From contig NZ_LGCN01000192.1 of NCBI RefSeq assembly GCF_001279005.1, positions 32,028-96,027 of the forward strand: 64,000 nucleotides of DNA. The letters are read 5' to 3'. A model generated the notes under the pieces. That model did no database searches, had not been told where the DNA came from, and saw only the letters and a program-made list of their open reading frames with translations. Numbering within the stretch: the first letter of the stretch is position 1; the number at the start of each line of letters is the position of its first letter. The stretch comes from Streptomyces caelestis. GTDB lineage: Bacteria; Actinomycetota; Actinomycetes; Streptomycetales; Streptomycetaceae. Made by a program: the position numbers and the translations under genes. This document shows, in pieces, positions 44,022 to 53,175 of the stretch.

Positions 44022-44233
44022 ACAACGCTGAATCCTCAACTGTCGCCTCCCACCTCGCCTGGTTCAAGAGCAGCTACAGCGGGACCGAGGGCGGCGATTG
44101 TGTGGAGGTCGCAGCCGGTACGGCAGTTGTGCACGTTCGGGACTCCAAGGACGTCGCCGGGCCTATTGTCACGGTGTCGCGTGACGCGTGGTCGGGGTTC
44201 GTCGGGCTGGCCTCCTCGGAGCGGAGCATCTGA
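44018..44233 (+). CDS. DUF397 protein
   Basis: A 71-residue DUF397 protein with the typical core WFKSSYSGTEGGDCVEVA, VHVRDSKDVAGP and WSGFVG. DUF397 proteins act with the neighbouring XRE regulator and are often described as its antagonist. Translationally coupled to the regulator and followed by a strong terminator. Confidence 0.94.
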   Translation: MNNAESSTVASHLAWFKSSYSGTEGGDCVEVAAGTAVVHVRDSKDVAGPIVTVSRDAWSGFVGLASSERSI

Positions 44234-44247
44234 CACTCGTACGGTCG

Positions 44248-44287
44248 CGAGAGCCCTGCCGGTTCCTGTGGGACGGCAGGGCTCTCG
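44248..44287. terminator. Bidirectional terminator between DUF397 and methyltransferase genes
   Basis: CGAGAGCCCTGCCG (44248-44261) pairs perfectly with CGGCAGGGCTCTCG (44274-44287) around a 12-nt loop; it serves both convergent genes. Confidence 0.88.
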
Positions 44288-44305
44288 TGTGCGCCGGGCG
44301 CCTGA

Positions 44306-47300
44306 TCAGCTCTCGGCGCCTCCCGGAGGCCGGGTGTCACCGGGCTCCCAGCCGGCCTCGCGCAGGCGCCGCGTGAACTCGGCGTGAGCGGCACGCATCT
44401 CGGCCTTGCGGTTGGCTCGGTAGAGCGGGCCGGTGTAGCCGTCCGGCACCGCGTACTCCTCCGGGAAGCCCTCCGGCTTGCTCAACTGCTTCCAGGCGTC
44501 CTTGGGCTGTCCGTACCCGTACTGCTGGTGCGCCTTGGCGATACGGCGACCCGTGGCGTCGAACCACATGTTCTCCTCGTACTGCTGGAGCACGGGGAAC
44601 CGGGCGTCGTACATGGCCACCAGCTCATCGGCGCTGATGCCGAGCCAGACGGCAACGAGGGCATCGATCTCCACGAGGGCCGCGCGGCGGATGAACTCCG
44701 TGCGGAGGGGGGTGTCGCAGGTCCAGGTATCCCCCACCCCTTCGGCAAGCGGGGGTGAGGCTTCGGGCCAAACCTCGGTGGCGGCCCAGGTGTCCTGCTG
44801 CCAGGTAAGGGTGTACAGCTCCTCCCAGAGGGGAGCGTAGGCGTTGGTCTGGCAATTGAGCCGGAGGGTACGGAGGAGGAGCGCCGGAGTAAGGGGATGA
44901 CCGGAATTGGGGGCAGGAAACTTGACTGCCTCTCCAATTCGGAGGTGGCCAACGCCGTTAACGCGCAAGTAGTAGTCGCTAGGTAGCGCAGCCCACATCC
45001 CGGCGACAATCGCAGTCTCCCTACTACTCTTCAGTGCCATAGAATTGACCAGGTCTACATGGGTGGGACCGGCAGGCACAAGAGCGGAGATGAGACTCCG
45101 TTCCGTGTTCGATGCGATCATGACGCGCCAAGCCACCCGATAGAACTTCGAGTATGGCCGAAGGCTGACTTCACGCAGCAACGCCTCAACAGCCTTATCC
45201 AGATCCTCCCCATCCAGCTTGGGATCTGCCGCTTTGACATCCGCCTCCGCAGCGGCGACCGCCGCAGGATCGCCCCAAAGCTGCACAAGCCGGTCGTGGT
45301 CAACCCAGCGATCCTGATCGTCGACAAACCGTGAACGAGATCCCGTAGGTCGGTAGTTCGTACGCGGCACCGCGTCAACCGCTAGGTTCCGGTGGTCCCA
45401 AGCCTCATAGTCACGCATGCTCTTCGAGCCGCCCTCCGGCGGCTGCTTGTGGTACGGCGTGGCAACGTTGATCAGCGGCCCCTGGAGAATCACATCTTGC
45501 CAACTTTCAACGGGTGCCGGCGTCCACGTGAAGTAGCCCTTAGTGCGGTCATTCTTCTCATGGAAACCTGGGCTGATACGCGGCTTCATAGCCGCGAGCC
45601 GGTGCGGCCACTTCGCAAGCGTCCGAATGGCCGACTCCTCAGCCCGCGTCACGGGGTACAGGAGCTTGGCCTGCTCGACGGGCGGTGGGTTCTCCTCACC
45701 AGCCAGAGCACGCCACTCCCGAAGTCGCTCTTCGTTGACCGCGACGATCCTGTCGCGGTGTGGACGCAGGTCCCACTTGCCCCCGTCCTTCACGCCAGGC
45801 ACAGGGCCCTCACCGTCGTGCCGCACAGACTTGACCAGCACGCTGGGATGAAGGAGCCAGCTCATGTGCTGGAAGCTGACGTCCTGGTCCTTGCCGTACA
45901 CATTGACGCTGAAGTGACTGCTATTGCCCACCGGATTGGCGAAGATCAGCAGTTCGTTGGTGAAGTCCGCATGGAACCGCAAGTGTCGATAGGCCGCTTT
46001 GCGCAGCGCGCCTTCCTTTGCTCCCGTCAGGTGCGTGGACGGATGAATCAGCCCGGCCGTCCCCCGTTCACCGATAGCCCTCCACCCCAGCAACATGAAC
46101 GCCCGATACAGATCCGGCTGTGTCCCCACCAGCTCGGGATAGGTATCCACCGACGCCAGGAACCCGGACACCGCCGCATGGCCCGCCAGCTCCCCCAGAA
46201 ACGTCGACCGGACCCCGGGCCACTCCATGACCTCGACCTTGCGCTCGTCCCAGGCCTCATTGCTCGGTTTCTCCGCCAGCTCGAACCACGGCTCGAACTC
46301 GGCGAGGGCCCCGCTCTCCTTCCACTCCTGCTTGACCCACGGCGGGTTCCCCACCATCAGGTCGAAGCCGCCCTCCGCAAACACATGCGCGAAGTTCAAC
46401 TCCCAGTGGAAGAACCCCCGTTCCTCAGCCATCCGCTCCACCACCTCGTACCAGGGGAACCTGTCACCGAGGTCGGTCGGCCTCGACCAGGCCGTGGCCT
46501 CGATCATCTTCCTGTTGAGTTCATGCTCCTTGTCGTCCAGCTCGTCCAGGCTCCGCACACCCTCGAAGGAGAGCAGCGAGGTCTGCCCTCCCTCTCCCGT
46601 GTCCACGTCCACGCTTCCCAGAACCGCTTCGGCGAACTCGATCCAGTCGTCGAGGGACTTGAGCGCGACCCGACGCCTCGGGTCGCCCTTCTTCAGGGCC
46701 GTGAGGTCCTCACCGTTCTGCCGGTAGTCGTCGTCCGACCCGTCCAGCTGGCCGATCTCCTCCAGCGGCCAGAACCACAACGCGCACCACGCGTCCATGA
46801 CCTGCTTGAGCCGCCAGTAAGGCGTGCCCCTACGGTGCAGCGCTTCCACCACCGCGTCCCGGTCCATCGGCGCCCGACCACCCGAGCCCGATACCGTCCC
46901 CGGCCCCTGCCCGTCGCGCGGTATCACCGCACCCCACACGTCGACGTGCCGCGAGATCTCCTGCTCCGACAGCCGCAGCCGCATGACGACCAGGTCCCAC
47001 AGGTACTCCACCCGCCGGGCGAGCCCGATCAGCCGCCCAGTCTGCGTCCGCTCCCCGGGCTCCCGGTCCTCGTCCTCCCGCACCGGGGCGGCGGCCTTCG
47101 CGCCGACACCGGCCCCGCCGGAGACGTCCAGCGAGGGCTGCTCCCAGACCTCAAGCCCGAGGTCGAACGCCCCCTGCCCCAGCCGCTGCTCGTCGGCCTC
47201 CGCCGCCAGTTGCTCCGCCGAAGGCGCCGCCTTCTTCTTCGACGCCGCCCTCTTCGGCTCCCCCTTGGGGTTGCGCCGCATCGCCGAGCGCCACTTGCGC

Positions 47301-49909
47301 AGCGCCTCGACCAGCTCGGGCTCGAGCCAGTCGACGACGTCGCCGTCGACCACGGCCTTCATGGTCTCCTCCGTCGTGCCCTTCTTCAGCGTGCGCAGGC
47401 CGACCTTCTCGCCGATCGAGCCCCAGCCCATCGCGGGCAGCAGGAACTGGTGCACTTCCCGGTGCTTCAGCGGCTCCCCGAGCGGGACGTGCCGGGGCTC
47501 GCGCGGGGCCTTCGACGTCAGCCACTCGCCCTTGCTGAGGCTGTTGCCGGGATACACCTTGCGCGAGGCGCCGACGAGCGAGTTGCCCCGGTGCAGGTGG
47601 AGGCCGTACCAGGGGGCCTTCATGCCCCGGTGCATGGTGTTCAGCCACAGCGAGATCTCCGCCAGCTCGACGGCCGTCTCGTTGAGGTCGACGCCGTACG
47701 CGTTGTGCAGGGCGATGTACGCCTTCACCTTCTGCAGCTCGCGCTGGTAGTCCTCGGGGTCGATCTCGACGCCCCGCTCGCGCTGGGCGAGCCGCAGGTA
47801 CAGCTCGGCGAGCTGGTTGACGGCCTCGTTGAGGAACGCGCCGGAGCCGAGGGCCGGTTCGCACACCCGCCAGCGCAGCACGTCCGCCGCGTTCACCCAC
47901 GCCTTCTCCGGCTCCCTGGGGTCGACCTCGCCCTTCTCGTCCAGGCGGAAGCGCAGGGTCTGCTCGACGGTGGCCTGGGTGAGGGACTCCGGCGTGTAGT
48001 AGGAGGCGCTGGTCTGGCGGTCGCGGCCGGCCAGACGGTACACGTACGAACCGACCTTGCGCGGGACCGGGACGCGTTCGTTGGTCTCGGGGTTGACCTC
48101 CGTCGCGACGAAGACGCTGTCGTCGGGGCCGTCCGGGTAGCGGCCGGAACGGACCTGGCTGGCCCGGATCAGCCAGGAACCGCCGCTCGGGTCACCGCCC
48201 TTGGCGACCTCGTACAGCGGCTCGTCGGCGATGAAGCCGGTGTACGACATCAGGCCCTCGTACACCGCGCCGAGGTGGTTGATGCTGAGGTTGGCGTAGG
48301 AGATGAAGCCGCCGCGCCCGCCGCGCCCGCGCCCCTCGACGACGGTCAGGTGGCGCAGCACCTGGTGCAGGACCTTGTTGCGCAGCCGCAGGTCCAGGCG
48401 GCGGGCCCCCTCGCGGACCGTGCCGTCGGGGGCCTTGTCGTCGGGGTGGACGATCACCTGGTCGACGAGCGCGATCGACTCCGGGTCGAAGAGCCGGGAC
48501 TTCAGCGCCTCGATGCGGACGCCCTCGTAGCCGTCGTCCTCGGACAGCTCCACCGCGTCCACGTCCGGCGCTTCCCCGCCCGCGCCGGTCACGGCCGCCG
48601 CCGCCTCGCGCGAGGTGATCGTGTCCGCCGTCGGGTGGCCGGTGAAGACCTTCTCGAAGAGCAGGGCCAGGGAGTCGTGGAAGTGATGGCGGTCGCGGGA
48701 GGTGCTGGACAGCTTCTCCTGGACGGCCAGTTCGCGCAGCCGGGCCACGCTGTAGCCCTGGACGTACTCCTCGCTCCTCATCGGGAGGATGTCCAGCTCG
48801 GGGCGGGCCTCGGCGTAGAGGAGGAAGAGGATGCGGTACAGGTAGCGCAGCGACTCCTTGGTGAGCAGGCGCGGCAGCGCGTCCGGGTCGGCGAGCGGGC
48901 CCGGGAGCCACACGGGCAGGTCGTCGTGGGGGACGCCCTGGGCGCGCGCGAGGTCCAGGACCTCGTTGGCGATCAGCTGGACGGACGCCTTCAGGCCCTC
49001 GCGCAGGTCACCGGTCACGCCCACGGAGTGGTCGCGGGACTCCGCCACCAGCCGGGCGATGTCGTCGTCCCCGCCGTCCTCGGCCGGGCGCAGGGCCTGC
49101 GCACCGAACAGGGCGGCGATCACGTCGAGTTCGCCGGCGCTCGCGCCCTTGACGCCCTTGCGGGGCAGGGCGACCTCCAGGCTGACGGCGAGATGGCGTC
49201 CGCGGGCGAAGCTCTCGCGGTCGGCGAGGACCATGACCCCGCCGAACAGGAGCAGCGCGTAGCGGGGAGCGCCCTCGGCGGAGAGCAGCCAGGCGGCGAG
49301 GTCGGTGACCGTGGTGAGGGTCCTGCCGGAGGCCACGTGGACGGGCACGGACAGGCGGTTGGCGGAGCCGTCGCCGCGGGTGGCGCCGATGTCGTCGGCG
49401 AAGCCGCCGGTCAGGACGGCGACGCCCGGCTCGCTGTGGGCGACGGGCACCGCGACGGGACCGGCCGCGCCGTGCACGGTGAGGTGGCCGGGGCAGGGGG
49501 TGAAGCCCAGGGCCCTCAGCACCCGCTCGTGCCAGGCGTGCAGGTCCGCGCGCCACACCTCCTCCGGTCCGTCGCCGTACGCGCGCGGGGCGGGGGCGGG
49601 CTGGAAGGCGGGCGGTTCGTCGTCCGGGCCGGTGTGGTCCTTCAGCGTCTCGGTCGCCCGCTGCTGGGTGGCGACGGCCTCCTGGTCGGGCAGGACGTTG
49701 TACTTGTCCGCCTCGCCGCCCACGCCGAGGCGGACGTCCAGGTAGGGGCCGGTGAGGTCGCGCAGTCCCTGCCGGGGTGTGGGGCGGCCCTGGCGCTCCT
49801 CGGCCGCCCACTCTTTCAGGCGGCCGGTCTTCAGCTGCTTGGGCAGGATCTCGTCCAGGTAGAAGGACGGGAAGTACTCACCCTCGTTGATCAGAGCGTC
49901 GAACTTCAC
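44306..49909 (-). CDS. Giant N6-adenine DNA methyltransferase (DrmMI/PglX-like)
   Basis: A 1867-residue protein. The SAM motif PALGSGAFLNEAVNQ is near 685 and the catalytic NPPW is at 1188-1191 (LMVGNPPWVKQ), defining a gamma-class adenine methyltransferase with a long insert between the motifs. Other parts fit PglX or DISARM class 1 methylases: an N-terminal helical region starting KFDALINEGEYFPSFYLDEI and the YYTPESLTQATVEQTL stretch before motif I. The C-terminal about 650 residues hold target recognition and show visibly lower G+C than the rest. It starts with GTG at 49909, nine bases after AGGAG, which itself is inside a preceding 28-codon ORF. Confidence 0.9.
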   Translation of the reverse strand: MKFDALINEGEYFPSFYLDEILPKQLKTGRLKEWAAEERQGRPTPRQGLRDLTGPYLDVRLGVGGEADKYNVLPDQEAVATQQRATETLKDHTGPDDEPPAFQPAPAPRAYGDGPEEVWRADLHAWHERVLRALGFTPCPGHLTVHGAAGPVAVPVAHSEPGVAVLTGGFADDIGATRGDGSANRLSVPVHVASGRTLTTVTDLAAWLLSAEGAPRYALLLFGGVMVLADRESFARGRHLAVSLEVALPRKGVKGASAGELDVIAALFGAQALRPAEDGGDDDIARLVAESRDHSVGVTGDLREGLKASVQLIANEVLDLARAQGVPHDDLPVWLPGPLADPDALPRLLTKESLRYLYRILFLLYAEARPELDILPMRSEEYVQGYSVARLRELAVQEKLSSTSRDRHHFHDSLALLFEKVFTGHPTADTITSREAAAAVTGAGGEAPDVDAVELSEDDGYEGVRIEALKSRLFDPESIALVDQVIVHPDDKAPDGTVREGARRLDLRLRNKVLHQVLRHLTVVEGRGRGGRGGFISYANLSINHLGAVYEGLMSYTGFIADEPLYEVAKGGDPSGGSWLIRASQVRSGRYPDGPDDSVFVATEVNPETNERVPVPRKVGSYVYRLAGRDRQTSASYYTPESLTQATVEQTLRFRLDEKGEVDPREPEKAWVNAADVLRWRVCEPALGSGAFLNEAVNQLAELYLRLAQRERGVEIDPEDYQRELQKVKAYIALHNAYGVDLNETAVELAEISLWLNTMHRGMKAPWYGLHLHRGNSLVGASRKVYPGNSLSKGEWLTSKAPREPRHVPLGEPLKHREVHQFLLPAMGWGSIGEKVGLRTLKKGTTEETMKAVVDGDVVDWLEPELVEALRKWRSAMRRNPKGEPKRAASKKKAAPSAEQLAAEADEQRLGQGAFDLGLEVWEQPSLDVSGGAGVGAKAAAPVREDEDREPGERTQTGRLIGLARRVEYLWDLVVMRLRLSEQEISRHVDVWGAVIPRDGQGPGTVSGSGGRAPMDRDAVVEALHRRGTPYWRLKQVMDAWCALWFWPLEEIGQLDGSDDDYRQNGEDLTALKKGDPRRRVALKSLDDWIEFAEAVLGSVDVDTGEGGQTSLLSFEGVRSLDELDDKEHELNRKMIEATAWSRPTDLGDRFPWYEVVERMAEERGFFHWELNFAHVFAEGGFDLMVGNPPWVKQEWKESGALAEFEPWFELAEKPSNEAWDERKVEVMEWPGVRSTFLGELAGHAAVSGFLASVDTYPELVGTQPDLYRAFMLLGWRAIGERGTAGLIHPSTHLTGAKEGALRKAAYRHLRFHADFTNELLIFANPVGNSSHFSVNVYGKDQDVSFQHMSWLLHPSVLVKSVRHDGEGPVPGVKDGGKWDLRPHRDRIVAVNEERLREWRALAGEENPPPVEQAKLLYPVTRAEESAIRTLAKWPHRLAAMKPRISPGFHEKNDRTKGYFTWTPAPVESWQDVILQGPLINVATPYHKQPPEGGSKSMRDYEAWDHRNLAVDAVPRTNYRPTGSRSRFVDDQDRWVDHDRLVQLWGDPAAVAAAEADVKAADPKLDGEDLDKAVEALLREVSLRPYSKFYRVAWRVMIASNTERSLISALVPAGPTHVDLVNSMALKSSRETAIVAGMWAALPSDYYLRVNGVGHLRIGEAVKFPAPNSGHPLTPALLLRTLRLNCQTNAYAPLWEELYTLTWQQDTWAATEVWPEASPPLAEGVGDTWTCDTPLRTEFIRRAALVEIDALVAVWLGISADELVAMYDARFPVLQQYEENMWFDATGRRIAKAHQQYGYGQPKDAWKQLSKPEGFPEEYAVPDGYTGPLYRANRKAEMRAAHAEFTRRLREAGWEPGDTRPPGGAES
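44730..44757. repeat. Palindromic GC element inside the methyltransferase gene
   Basis: CCCCCACCCC followed by TTCGGCAAGC and GGGGGTG forms a hairpin (stem CACCCC 44735-44740 with GGGGTG 44752-44757). It resembles the intergenic element at 2391-2467 but lies in frame, coding for about SPPLAEGVGD near residue 1720, within otherwise lower-G+C sequence. Confidence 0.55.
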
Positions 49910-49911
49910 GC

Positions 49912-49998
49912 TTACTGCTCCTGCCGGATCGCTTCGGGGACGGGATGCGCGGGGTGCCGGGGGCCCACGGGTGCAGGGGGACGGGCGGCGGTGGTCAT
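49912..49998 (-). CDS. 28-codon ORF bridging SNF2 and methyltransferase genes
   Basis: The ATG (49998-49996) overlaps the SNF2 stop as ATGA; the ORF ends TAA two bases before the methyltransferase GTG. The peptide begins MTTAARPPAPVGPRHP and ends EAIRQEQ. Its last codons carry the AGGAG used by the methyltransferase. It may be a coupling device rather than a functional protein. Not recognised as a known family. Confidence 0.5.
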   Translation of the reverse strand: MTTAARPPAPVGPRHPAHPVPEAIRQEQ

Positions 49999-52900
49999 GA
50001 GCTCGGCTCCAGGACGGCGAGGACGCGCACCATCGGGTCGCCGGTCGTGCGCAGCCGGGCCGCCGCCTCCTCCAGGTTCTCGGCGGCGCGCTCGCGCGCG
50101 GTGTGCCCGCCGGTGAAGCCGGGCAGCTTCTGCTCCAGCCAGCGGCCGACCTTCGCCTCGTAGGCGCGCAGCGGGCGGTCGATGTGCTCCTCCGCCTCCT
50201 GCCGGCGCCGGTCCATCTCGCGGCGGGTGGCTTCGACGGCGGCCGGCACGTACCGCTGGAGCGCGGCCGGGTCGCCCGCGGCGAAGTGGTCGGGCATGGA
50301 CGGGCCCAGGCCCAGGTCGGCGAGGAGGGGCCGGGTCAGCTCCCGGAGCCTGGGCTCCTCGCCGGGCCGGTCCAGGCGGTCGACGGCGAGCCAGGCCACG
50401 ACCGTCGGGCGGCCGTCCCGGTTGGACCACACGCCCTGGGTGAGGAAGACGGGCTCGGGCACGCGGGCGCTGTCCACCTGCATCACCAGGGCCTGCTGGC
50501 GGCCCAGCTGGACCAGGACCTTGTCGCTGATCCACTCCAGGACCGGGTGCAGCTCGCCGACGTAGTGGGCGTCCGGCCACAGCGACGGGGAGTCGGCGTC
50601 CTCGCGGGCCCGGCGCAGGGAGTCGGCCGCGTCCTCGCGGTCGAAGGTGAGCTTCATGCGGCGGGTGATGCCGTGGTCGCGCAGGTAGCCGGCGGGCAGG
50701 ACGTCGAGCCGGTCGGCGAGGTCCTCGGGAGTGTCGAAGCTGAGGTCGGTGCCGTGCACGGTGGTGTCCAGGCGGAACGCCTCCAGGTCGGCGAGCTCCT
50801 CCAGGCCGGTGAGGACGTAGTCGCGGCGGTCCGTGAACAGGCGCAGTTCCTCGACGGTGCGGACGGGGGCGCGGGCCGCGCCGTCCTCGGCCGGAGCGGT
50901 CCCGGTGGATGCCTGCGGGGTGCCGGACCCGCCGTCCACGGCCTCCGGGGCGTCGTCGAAGTCGAAGCCGATGTCGAGGTCCTCGTCGTCGTACGCGTCC
51001 GTGCCGGTGCCCGTGCCGAACTCGGCGTTCAGCTGCTGCGCGAGGGGCAGGCCGTCGGGCAGCTCGCCCTCGTCGAGGGCGTCGAGGGTCTCCGGGGCGA
51101 CGGTCTGGAGCGCGTCCACGGCCGGCTGCGGCGCCTCGCCCCGGAACAGCGCCTCCATGACGCGCTTCTCCTCCAGGTCGGCGTCATTGTCCTTCGTCGC
51201 GGCCTCCACGGCACCGAGGACCTGGTGCACCCGCTCCTCGCGGGCGAGGACCTTCTCGGCGATGTCCGTGTCGTCCAGGGCTCCCTCCACCGCCGACCGG
51301 AGGATCATCGCGCGGAACTCCGGCGGCTCGGTCTGCCCGTACCGGTCGATGCGGCCGTTGCGCTGCTCGACCCGGATCAGGCTCCAGGGCAGGTCCCAGT
51401 GGATGAGATGGTGGCACTGGCGGTGCAGGTTGACGCCCTCGGAGGCGCCGTCGCCGGTGAGCAGCAGCCGCACGTCGCTGCCCGCGCGGGCGAACTCGTC
51501 GACGTACTCCATCTGCACCCGGTCGGAGGTCCCGGAGCCGCTGTACATGACCTTGACCGCGGCCTTCGCCTCGTCGCCGGCCGTCCAGCCGAGCAGGGGC
51601 GGGAGCACCTCGCCGAGCCAGTCGAGGGTCTCGCGTCGTTCGGAGAAGACGACCGCGCGGGTGGGGCTGCCCGCCTTCACTCCGATGCGGCGCAGTTCCT
51701 CCACCAGTCCGGCCAGCTTGGAGGCGGCGGCCGGGTCGCCGTCCCCCGCGCCCGCCCGCTCGATCGCGCGGGCCAGCTCCATCAGGCGCAGCAGGGAGGC
51801 GGCCTCGGGGGTCGTCGCGGCGACGCCGGTCGGCGGGTCGTCGGTGATGCGGTGCCGCGGGGGCAGGACGTGCCCGGTGCGGGTGAGCCGCTGGCGGGCG
51901 GTGGCGAACAGGGCGCGGTGGGAGGACAGGAAGGACTTGAGCAGGACGTAGGGGAAGAGCCGGTCCTCGGTGGCGGCCCGCTGCTCGCGCCGCTTCAGCC
52001 AGTGCTCGGCGAGCTCCGCGAAGACCTGCTCCTCCAGCTCGTTCGCCCGGCACCGCACGGGGTGGGAGCCGCCGCGCGGCGCCCAGTGGTCCTTGAGCTG
52101 CTCCGCCACCTCGGCGCTGACCTTGGTGCGGCGCAGCATGAGGTGTTCCAGCTCCTCCGCCTTCGGCCGGCTCGGGTCCTCGACCGCCATCGGGTCGAGG
52201 AGGCGGATCAGGCCGGTGAAGGCGGGCATCTCGCCGTTGTGCGGAGTGGCGCTGGCCAGGATCAGCGCGTCGGTGCGCTCGGCGAGGAGGTCGGCGAGGG
52301 CGCGGCGGTCGCTGCCCTGGTTGATCAGGTTGTGGGACTCGTCGATGACGACCGCGTCCCAGTGGATGTGCTCCAGCCACGGGCGGTAGCGCCGGGGGTT
52401 CTTGAGCGTGTCCATGGAGATGATCACGCGCTTGTAGTAGGTGAACGGGTTGCGGCCCGCCGGGATCTTCCGTTCGATGCGGGCGATGCCCGCGCTGTCG
52501 AGCCGGACCAGCGGCAGGGAGAACCGCGTCCACATCTCGTGCTGGAACTGTTCCAGGACGGGCGCGGGCGTGACGACCAGGATGCGCTCGCCGCGGCCGC
52601 GGCGGATCAGCTCGCCGAGCAGCACCCCGATCTCCAGGGTCTTGCCGAGCCCGACCACGTCGCCGATCAGCAGCCGGGGGCGCAGCGGGTTGGCGAGGGC
52701 CTTCTCGGCGGGCCGCAGCTGGTAGTCCATGCGGTCCAGGAGGAAGCCGTCGGTCAGCGCCAGGCGCCGCTCCCGCTGCGGCAGCGGGGTCTTGCGCAGC
52801 ACGGCCTCCAGGAAGAGGCGGCCGCGCCGGAAGTGCGGCGAGCCGTCGGCGATGAGCTCGGTGTCCTCGGGGCGCAGGACGCGGGGCCGGTCCATCGTGG

Positions 52901-53063
52901 GCGCCAGGAACCGGGCCTCCTGCCCGCGCACCAGGTCGGAGGCGCCGACGGCCTCGATCAGGTACTCGCCGGGGCGGACCTGCCTGCTGGTGCGGACCAT
53001 CCACTCCTCGTCCCGCACCTCGATCACCGTGCCGGCGGGCGGAGGGCCGTCGGGTGCAGGCAT
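49995..53063 (-). CDS. SNF2-family helicase (DrmD-like)
   Basis: A 1022-residue superfamily 2 ATPase. Motif I GDVVGLGKTLEIG near 135, DESHNL near 240, LASATPHNGE near 265, and the second lobe with VVFSERRETLDWL, LLTGDGASEGVNL and RVEQRNGRIDRYGQ. The size and layout match DrmD of class 1 DISARM and similar translocases paired with large methylases. The ATG at 53063 follows AAAGGA. It is 112 nt downstream of the kinase gene and coupled to the short ORF and methyltransferase that follow. Confidence 0.9.
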   Translation of the reverse strand: MPAPDGPPPAGTVIEVRDEEWMVRTSRQVRPGEYLIEAVGASDLVRGQEARFLAPTMDRPRVLRPEDTELIADGSPHFRRGRLFLEAVLRKTPLPQRERRLALTDGFLLDRMDYQLRPAEKALANPLRPRLLIGDVVGLGKTLEIGVLLGELIRRGRGERILVVTPAPVLEQFQHEMWTRFSLPLVRLDSAGIARIERKIPAGRNPFTYYKRVIISMDTLKNPRRYRPWLEHIHWDAVVIDESHNLINQGSDRRALADLLAERTDALILASATPHNGEMPAFTGLIRLLDPMAVEDPSRPKAEELEHLMLRRTKVSAEVAEQLKDHWAPRGGSHPVRCRANELEEQVFAELAEHWLKRREQRAATEDRLFPYVLLKSFLSSHRALFATARQRLTRTGHVLPPRHRITDDPPTGVAATTPEAASLLRLMELARAIERAGAGDGDPAAASKLAGLVEELRRIGVKAGSPTRAVVFSERRETLDWLGEVLPPLLGWTAGDEAKAAVKVMYSGSGTSDRVQMEYVDEFARAGSDVRLLLTGDGASEGVNLHRQCHHLIHWDLPWSLIRVEQRNGRIDRYGQTEPPEFRAMILRSAVEGALDDTDIAEKVLAREERVHQVLGAVEAATKDNDADLEEKRVMEALFRGEAPQPAVDALQTVAPETLDALDEGELPDGLPLAQQLNAEFGTGTGTDAYDDEDLDIGFDFDDAPEAVDGGSGTPQASTGTAPAEDGAARAPVRTVEELRLFTDRRDYVLTGLEELADLEAFRLDTTVHGTDLSFDTPEDLADRLDVLPAGYLRDHGITRRMKLTFDREDAADSLRRAREDADSPSLWPDAHYVGELHPVLEWISDKVLVQLGRQQALVMQVDSARVPEPVFLTQGVWSNRDGRPTVVAWLAVDRLDRPGEEPRLRELTRPLLADLGLGPSMPDHFAAGDPAALQRYVPAAVEATRREMDRRRQEAEEHIDRPLRAYEAKVGRWLEQKLPGFTGGHTARERAAENLEEAAARLRTTGDPMVRVLAVLEPSS

Positions 53064-53175
53064 GAGGGGTCCTTTCGGGTGGTTCCGGGCGTCGTCGAGG
53101 GTAGCGCCGTGGCGGTGGGTGCGGGACGGCGCGGTCGGGTCCGTGGTGCGGCCGGTCACGGACCGGCGCGGGTGG

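Noticed and set aside
45392..50116. 1574-codon open frame opposite the methyltransferase
   Set aside because: No recognisable domain and compositionally an antisense shadow.
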